DNA of 64,000 bases from Deroplatys truncata (lineage: Eukaryota > Arthropoda > Insecta > Mantodea > Mantidae): positions 100,173,488-100,237,487 of the forward strand of contig CM060984.1 of assembly GCA_030765065.1 (NCBI GenBank), read 5' to 3'. The notes below the pieces were generated by a model. It did no database searches and was not told the DNA's origin. It was given only the letters and a program-made list of their open reading frames with translations. This document shows, piece after piece, positions 56,981-64,000 of the stretch (the stretch's first letter is position 1; the number at the start of each line of letters is the position of its first letter). Both the position numbers and the translations under genes were made by a program.

Positions 56981-57841
56981 AAAAAATCCGATGTGTTACA
57001 CTCACATGACTTTCTCTACGCTTGTACAAACTACTTTTACAAACGCTTATTCTCCATATGCTTCATGTTAATCGAGATATCGAGATATGTTAATCTTATT
57101 GCTAATTTTCTTGTAGATGCAAGGGGAATTGGTGGGCTTTAAGCGATAGTCAAATATTTTAAGCGCTGGTTGCTATGTGAAGTATTCCATTCTCTTTGCA
57201 TTACCAGGACAACAAAAAATGAATAACGAATTTGAGAAAAAAGTATAAGTATTGGAAAATTTAAGGGAATTACAAGCAATATCTCGAAAATGGTTCACTC
57301 AACAAGAAAATGTATATGACACAAATTGTTTATTTTAGCGTGATCTATATTTTATGTGTGTAAAATTTTGTCTATCTCTTATGGTTTACCAGTTATGCAA
57401 AAGTCGTTCACAATGAAGAATACTTTTGGAGACATTCCCAGAAAATTCTAGATATACATTTCATTTGTCATGAAAATATCTTAATCATATGATATTTTAA
57501 TCAAAATCGTTAGAGCCATTTTTGAGAAAATTAAAATTTTCGAAAAATATTCCATGTAAAGGGCAACCTGAGGTAGCGGGATTTTCTTGAAAATCTTCGT
57601 GTCGCATCTCTGGAAGATACTGAACCTAAATACCAAGTTTGGTGTTTAGCCGACTGTTCGTTTCTGAGTTATGCTGTTCACAGACACACACACGATACAC
57701 ACACGGACATGCTTCCAAAAATGCTTTTTTTGGATTCAGGGGGTCTCAAAACATGTATTTCCGGTGAAATCCCGGTATCGAATTTTTGGGTGGAATACAA
57801 TACTTCCCCTACTTACTATACGTAGTAGAGAAAGTAAAAAA
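56981..57841 (+). repeat. Family Xa copy, full length
   Basis: Left end 'aatccgatgtgttacactca', right end hairpin then GAGAAAGTAAAAA. About 860 bp with a short CA core. It is followed after about 100 bp by an Xb copy in the opposite orientation. Confidence 0.9.
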
Positions 57842-57944
57842 TGTCGCCAAGTATTCATTTTCGCTCTCAGCAACCAATTGTTTTCCAAATATCCGGATGT
57901 TGTTGTTTATATTCTCCTTTTTAAGGTGGGAACGAATGATATTT

Positions 57945-58737
57945 TTATTACTTTCTCTACCTCGTACATAGTAGGTAGAGGAGGTAAAAATTCGATACAG
58001 ATATTTTACCGGAAATACATATTTTGAGGCCCCCTGAATAAAAAAACGCTTTTTTAGAAAAAGGTCCGTGTGTGTTGTGTATGTGTCTGTGAACAACGTA
58101 ACTCAAAAACGAATAGTCGGATCAACACCAAACTTGGTATTTAAGTTCAGTATCTTCCAAGGATTTTCAAGAAAATCCCCACCCCAAACTACCCTTTACA
58201 TGGGGCATTTTTCGTAAATCTAGATTTTCTAAAAAATTGCTATAACGATTTTGATTAAAATACCGTATATTACAGATATTTACGTGACAAATAAAATGTA
58301 TATCTCGAATTTTTTGGGAACAGCCTGTAAAGTCTTTTTCAATCGTAAGGAATTTTGTATAATCTTGTGTAACTTGTAAACATTAAGCGATAGACGTAAA
58401 CTTACTACACAGAACGTGTAGAGCTCTTTCAAGTGCACAATTTATTTCAAACAAGTTTTCTTATGGCATAAGCCATTTCTGAGATATCTGTTAGTAATGG
58501 TTCGAATTGTTCATTTCTCTTAAAGTTCTGTCAACATTCAGCTGTTTCTAACGATTGCATGGAAACAATATGGAATTTTTAAGTCAGCATATAGCGTCCA
58601 TTGGACTATGGCTGCAAAGCTTTATTTGGATTAAAACGTACTGGATATAAAAAGAAGCTTAGTAGGAATACTTAGTATTCCCACTAATAAACGATAGAGG
58701 GTAAAGGAATCGTATGAATGCATATCATCAGATTTTA
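57945..58737 (-). repeat. Family Xb copy
   Basis: From TTTTTATTACTTTCTCTACC to 'gaatgcatatcatcagattt'. A deletion near 57985 has removed part of the hairpin-side end. Confidence 0.85.
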
Positions 58738-59050
58738 TTTTCAAAGCGTAATGTATTAAAATAATATTTCAGCTTCTCCGAACGTCATACAAATATATTG
58801 CGATATGCTGCTTGGAAGTATTTTTATTTGTTTACTTTTTAATGTTTGGAAACAGACCTGCAAAGATTGAAACACTCCTTACTTTGACGTAATCCACTTC
58901 AATTAGAAGGCTGTGTTTTTTACCATTCGGTACGTGAAAGTTTGCTTTCTCAATTGACTATACTGGTGGGAACACTATGGCTGAAACTTATATGCTTTTG
59001 AGGGATTAAGTTTTGTGAATACCAGCAAACATTCTGGAAAGCATTATTTA
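58738..59050. other. Unassigned sequence
   Basis: AT-rich, no features; the right edge passes into the LINE relic. Confidence 0.3.
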
Positions 59051-59850
59051 CACGCATATATTTAATCACCATTTCAACAAGGATTCGTGCCTAAAAGATC
59101 AACTACTACAATTTTTTAAATATTTTAATGAATAAATATCATTTGAACTAGACTAATCTAATATGGTAATATACACTAGCTTTCAAAAGGCGTGAGATAA
59201 AGTAGATCATAATGTTTTACTTAATAAATTATTAACATTTCTTTTTCCCTCAGTTAATGAAATTATTTTGTTTATATTTACATACAAACTAGGCCATAGA
59301 CAGAAAATTATAGAACGTGTCTATCATATAAATTTGTCAATTTGGGAATTCCGCAAGATTTCATCTTAAAAGTTGTTATTGTTTCTTTGTTTTATTCATG
59401 ATTTACCAAACGTTATTACAAAATTTAAAATGTTTACCGATGAGGTTAAACTATACCTATACAAGAGTATTAATAACTTAACTGACTACCTACTTCAAAA
59501 TGACTTGAATAAGATTCCGTTTAATATTATTAAGTGTGCAAAATTGCCATTCACAAGAAGCAATCACCTATTTTTTGATGAAATAAATGCAACAGAATTT
59601 CTTGAAATGCTTTAAAATATCTAGGGATACCAAAGAAGTCTCAGATTTAACAGACACGTTGAAGCACCGGCGAAAAATCTCTACAATCTTGAGGCTTCAT
59701 CATTAAAAACTCTTACACATTCAAAAGACTGTACAATTCTATTAATCGACAAAATATGGAATATTCATCTATCATTCGGAATCCTAGGAATAAAACATAC
59801 CGATTTAATATTAAAAATGCAATATAAACTTAAAATTTATTTTTAGAATA
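59051..59850 (+). pseudogene. Jockey-like LINE reverse transcriptase pseudogene
   Basis: Frames give QQGFVPKRSTTTQFF (the QHGFxxGRST block), IYTSFQKA..DKVDHNVLLNKLL (the DFSKAFDxVDHxxLL block), and a decayed GVPQGS block. Next come LLFLCFIHDLPNVI and FTDEVKLYL, where the YADD catalytic motif should be; both Asp positions are altered to T-D-E. It continues LLQNDLN and NIIKCAKLPFTRSNHLFFD. The region is split over frames with stops and the active site is lost, so it is dead. It is different from the LINEs at 24.8-35 kb. Confidence 0.78.
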
Positions 59851-60997
59851 TTTGAAATTACCCCAGTTAATCAAATCACGAAATACTTCCGAAAATATTT
59901 AATTTTAAAAGTTAAAATTAAGGGAAAAATATTTATGTATCAAATAAAGCAAATTCAAAATGCTTTCATTTCCAAAGCAAATACTGATATTCATAAAAAT
60001 GGACCAGTAAATAGAATCATTATCTTGTTTTATTTCAATGTTGGCATATTCAACACGTCTGAAACCCATTTAACCATACGATGGCTAATAATTAAACTAT
60101 AATTAATATACTATACATAACAATTATGTCTTGAAACCTTATCAGCCTGTGTTTTATTAGTTTGTTGCTTATCTCATTTATGAGTTGCGCTGAAAGCTAT
60201 GTAATTATATTTGTGTAACTGGGCACCTACATGTTATAAATTAAAGAAATAAACTGATCATAAATTACTAGAAATTATGTACTACTTTTTCTATTTCTTT
60301 CTACTTTTATGTATCTTTTTACAAGTAACGGCTGCATTAATTACCGTGAAAATTTCAGCTATATTTATAAGCATACTTAATAATAAAGACACTGAAGCAA
60401 AATAATGAAAGAAAGTTTCAAAACCCGAAAGTTATGGCACCTTGTTACATATATTTTTGACGAAAAGTCTTAAACCCCTAAAAGAATGATATCTATACAC
60501 TATATATTTTTTGGACGATAGTGCTTTTTATCCTCTTTACATTCATGCTAGCATGTGTGGGAAGTTGAAATTCTGCACTCCGTGCGTTTTACACATTTAC
60601 CGCAAATTTAATAAAATCTATAATGCTTCAACTATTTATATGTATATTTATTGTGGCAGACATGCAATACAATCATATTTGCTATTTGAGTTTTACCATT
60701 TAAATATTATCGTGTTTACTTCCCTTTATTTGTTAACACTTACGAACGATTTAATTTATGTAGCATTAAAATAATTTTTTCGGCGCAAACAGTCATCTCA
60801 CCTTCAGTTGTTGACTGGCTTGGTCAACACTACCAGATATGACTAATCGATCACAAGTTTGCATTCAAGGTAGCGGTGCGACCTTGACTTTCTTTTGAAC
60901 AGCTGACAGTAATTAATTTTATTTTCGCGTAAACTAGCGCGGAAAAAAATAGTATGCAATTCACATCCTTTCCTAAGTGAAAATACTCGACTTCGTC
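59851..60997. other. Unassigned AT-rich sequence
   Basis: No domain in the 87-codon frame 60511-60774. It may include decayed LINE 3' sequence at the left edge. Confidence 0.3.
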
Positions 60998-61838
60998 TCT
61001 TATTACTTTCTCTACCACTTATAGTAATTAGGGGAAGTATTGTATTCCACCAAAAAATTCGATACCGAGATTTCACCGGAAATATATGTTTTGAGACCTC
61101 CTGAATCCAAAAAAAGCATTTTTGGAAACATGTTCGTGTGTGTGTCTGTGAACAGCATAACTCATAAACGAACAATCGGATAAACACCAAACTTGGTATT
61201 TAGGTTCAGTATCTTCCAGAGATGCGACACGAAGAATTTCAAGAAAATCCCCCAGCCCAGGTTACACTTTACATGGAACATTTTTCAAAAATTTTACTTT
61301 TCTCAAAAATTGCTCTAGCGATTTTGATTAAAATATTATATGTTTAAGATATTTTCATGACAAATGAAATGTATATTTCGAATTTTCTGGGAATGTCTCC
61401 AAAAGTATTCTTCATTGTGAACGACTTTTGCATAACTGGTAAATTATAAGAGATAGACAAAATTTACTACACAAAAATGTAGATCGCATTAAAATACACA
61501 ATTTATGTCATATACATTTTTTTTGTTGAGTGAACCATTTTCGAGATATTGCTTGTTATTCCCTTAAATTTTCCAATACTTATACTTTTTCTCAAATGGG
61601 AATTCGTTATTCTTTTTTTTTTGTACTGGACATGCAAAGAGAATGGAATGCGCCACATAGCAACCAGCTCTTAAAAGATTTGACTATCGCTTAAAGTCTA
61701 CCATATTCCCCTTGCACCTACAAGAAAATTAGCAATAAGATTGACATCTCGATTAACATGAAGCATATGGAGAATAAGCGTTTGTAAAAATAGTTTGTAC
61801 AAGAGTAGAGAAAGTCATGTGAGTGCAACACATTAGAA
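60998..61838 (-). repeat. Family Xa copy
   Basis: From TATTACTTTCTCTACCACTT to 'gtgagtgcaacacattagaa'. The core is a short TGTGTGTGTCTG. About 840 bp. Confidence 0.9.
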
Positions 61839-62129
61839 GTTTTTAATCTTCTTCCTCGTTCTGTAAAGATGCAATTGCCGCACTTGTATTGCAATATACT
61901 ATTTCCTTCCAATGCTTTAATTCTGTTTTAGCTACATACAAAACATGGTAAAATGAACTATCCAAAAAGAATTTTGGCCCAAAAGGAACATAAAAATAGT
62001 TGACTACATAATGAGATGATAGGGCACTTCACTGTCCCTTAATGTCCCTTTTAACAACTGAGATCTACAGAGACTGTGAATAAAATGGAAGTAACAATAC
62101 TCAAATGGCGAACTTCAGCGAGCAGAGAG

Positions 62130-62290
62130 TTATCCCACATTTGTTTTATTAGCATACGGAAAAACCACAAGGAAAGAAGGGGGAAAAGTCTTAATAAGGT
62201 AAGCTACCCCTATCGAGATTCCAATTCGAGTCCTCCCCAGGTTGGAAAATACACTTGCTACCGCACACTAGAGTTGTTGATATGTTTGCT
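62130..62290 (-). repeat. Diverged S2-like SINE
   Basis: Minus strand 'gactcgaattggaatctcga' followed by 'taaggactttt'-like and 'ttgtggtttttccg' blocks, in the same order as S2. Weak. Confidence 0.4.
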
Positions 62291-62794
62291 ACAACAACGT
62301 TAATAAGCAAACATTTCACTTGCTATGGTCATAGTATATCAGCAGTTTTTCTTCCTTTATTACAAAAAAAACTTACTTTAGCACCCGCATTGTTCTTTAC
62401 ACAAATTTTTAAGAGCAGGATTAAACGTGATTTTTTACTTGTATTTATTCTGAGTAGCATTACATATCTGAGGAATAAATTAATTGCTGCAATTCATTCT
62501 AAAACGAAAAGAAGCTTCTGTACTAACCTAATATGAAATATGAAAGAGCATCGTTTGAAACTAGTTCACGATATTATATTGCACTCCTCCAGTACACTTT
62601 TTAACGAAAATACAAAGATTCAAGGCAAAGGTTTCGAACGCAATGTATTCTCTACTACACGTAGGCGACGAAGAAAGTAATTTACGAAAGGAATATCGCA
62701 ACGTACAATATGACAATATGAGATTGGAAGATTGACAGTTTGATAACCAATCAAGTATTGAATATATAGTTGTGATATGTGTATCGAACAACGT
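62291..62794. other. Unassigned sequence
   Basis: The 93-codon plus frame 62255-62536 has no recognised domain. Confidence 0.3.
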
Positions 62795-63259
62795 TTTATC
62801 TACTTTAGTTACGTAATATCGATTTTTTTATTTACTTTGGTAAATTATATTTTTATTTCAAATGTAGTATTAGGAATCACTGAAACAGTAAACTACATTG
62901 ATACATAGTTGATACTGTGTGTAATGGGCTATGCATGTTTTGATAGACGATTTGTTTGTTAGGTTTTTGTTTAAAACAGAAAAACTTAAGTACTAGGTGA
63001 ATTAAATAAACTTTGAAAAATGAGTTCTGACCAAGATATTGCAAACGCCACTAATTCTGTTATAGATAGCTTAATTCCTAATAAATTCTGACTTTATTAT
63101 CATGTGGTTCACAATACGCAACCGGGTTCGTGATGAGAGTTACGTTACGATAATCGTTGCGTAATAGAACCTTCATTACGGAACTAGTTAGGTAGTGAAT
63201 AGGTTTACGTTTTTTTTCTTAGTATTGTAAAGTCCATATTAGTAACTAAAGTAGATAAA
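62795..63259. mobile_element. Small element with perfect 18-bp TIRs
   Basis: TTTATCTACTTTAGTTAC at 62795-62812 and its exact inverse at 63242-63259 bracket 465 bp of non-coding AT-rich DNA. The target duplication is not obvious. Confidence 0.55.
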
Positions 63260-63269
63260 CTCTACATTC

Positions 63270-63692
63270 ATTATTACTTTCTCTGTTACGTACCTACAGT
63301 AAGTAGAGGAAGTATTATATTCTATTCAAAAATCCAATCTTGAGATTTCACCGGAATTATATGTCTTGATATCCCTGAAACCCAAAAAAGGATTTTTATA
63401 AAAAGGTTCGTATCGTGTGCGTATGTATGGACCCATTTCTGAGGTGGAGAAACTCAGGGGTGGAATCCTTTGCCTCCAATGGTAATCGATGGCTTTTAAG
63501 GCCAGCTTCCAGCGTCCAGTTCTAAAACATTTGTCTGTCGCTGTTCCCTTTACAGCTATTTCTGCAAATGTTTATCTCGATTAAAATGGAGTACATAGAC
63601 AAATAAGCTTTTGTGAGAAGAATTTGTCAACTCACTAATAAACGATAGAGGGTAGAGAGAGTCATGTGAATGTAACATAAGATTTGTTTTTA
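63270..63692 (-). repeat. Internally deleted Xb copy
   Basis: Starts ATTATTACTTTCTCTGTTAC and ends 'gtcatgtgaatgtaacataa'. The middle half is missing, with a jump at about 63425-63470. 420 bp remain. Confidence 0.8.
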
Positions 63693-64000
63693 TTGTAATG
63701 AGCTTAAGCAATATTTGTGTTGTAAATTCGACCACACCAAATGAATATTATACATTAGGTCTAAAGTATTATTATTATTATTATTATTATTAATAATATT
63801 TAGTGATAATGCAGTTTCACTAACACATAGTTCAATACTTTTCCAAGTTTGTATGACAAGTGGGGAATTTTTCCTCATGGCTCATGAAACGGCAACTCTA
63901 GGCCGAGCCCAAGAACTGTAATTACAGATAACTTATTAATTACAGTTCTATTGATGTTAAATCGTATTATGTAAATATCTTTTTCTCATACTGTTTGTAT
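63693..64000. other. Window end, mostly unassigned, with a (TTA)n tract
   Basis: An (ATT)n microsatellite lies at about 63767-63793. A GC-richer 'aggccgagcccaagaactg' near 63900 echoes the patch at 21395-21410. Nothing else was seen. Confidence 0.4.

Overview
The window looks like a repeat-dense stretch of a large arthropod genome, most likely an insect. The supports are about 35% GC by eye, a single spliced host exon, tRNA-derived SINEs, Jockey-like and other LINE remnants, mariner/Tc1/hAT transposases and gypsy-type LTRs. No bacterial operons, ribosome binding sites or CRISPR arrays are present. The species cannot be fixed from the sequence; a polyneopteran insect is only a guess.

The only convincing host coding sequence is the terminal exon (19464-19856, +) of a cyclophilin-domain protein. 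It resembles the C-terminal domain of insect Nup358/RanBP2 and appears catalytically dead. Nearly everything else is mobile DNA.

The dominant component is one non-coding family, called family X here. It is about 0.85 kb long, with a younger subfamily Xa and an older one Xb. About twenty loci cover roughly 18 kb by my tally. As I orient it, X starts TCTGATGTGTTACACTCAC, carries ACTTTCTCTAC near that end, has a central CA/GACA microsatellite, and ends in a small hairpin plus GTAGAGAAAGTAA; ACTTTCTCTAC and GTAGAGAAAGT are exact inverted repeats. Copies sit in A-tracts (T-tracts on the other strand) with no obvious target duplication. This resembles non-autonomous Helentron/Helitron elements. Strand '+' for X means the TCTGATG end is on the left.

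Layout: 1-2.5 kb is a three-level nest (mariner derivative in Xa in Xb). 2.6-9 kb holds SINEs, X copies and a decayed transposase. 9.2-13.1 kb holds an LTR with primer-binding site, a mariner relic, an X copy, two tRNA-like units and a foldback MITE. 14.8-16.4 kb is X inserted into X. 17.3-19.2 kb holds a mariner and a gypsy 3' LTR. 19.5-20.1 kb is the host exon. 22.9-24.2 kb holds a hairpin element and an internally deleted sister of the mariner. 24.8-35 kb holds LINE remnants: one LINE copy is split by a single X, another by a 4.2 kb head-to-tail X array. 35.2-44.5 kb holds a second LTR, SINEs, TTAA-type MITEs and a long-TIR mariner derivative. 44.6-46.4 kb is a Tc1/hAT chimera. 47.4-50.1 kb holds X copies and a solo LTR with target duplication. 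52.5-55.2 kb holds an intact SINE, a 75-bp tandem duplication and a heat-shock-promoter-like segment. 55.2-64 kb holds more X copies, a Jockey-like RT relic and a small TIR element.

The elements form no pathway together. The value of the window is its insertion history, in which nested elements expose empty sites and exact termini. All coordinates come from reading by eye; repeat boundaries are usually good to a few bases, and to tens of bases for decayed copies.
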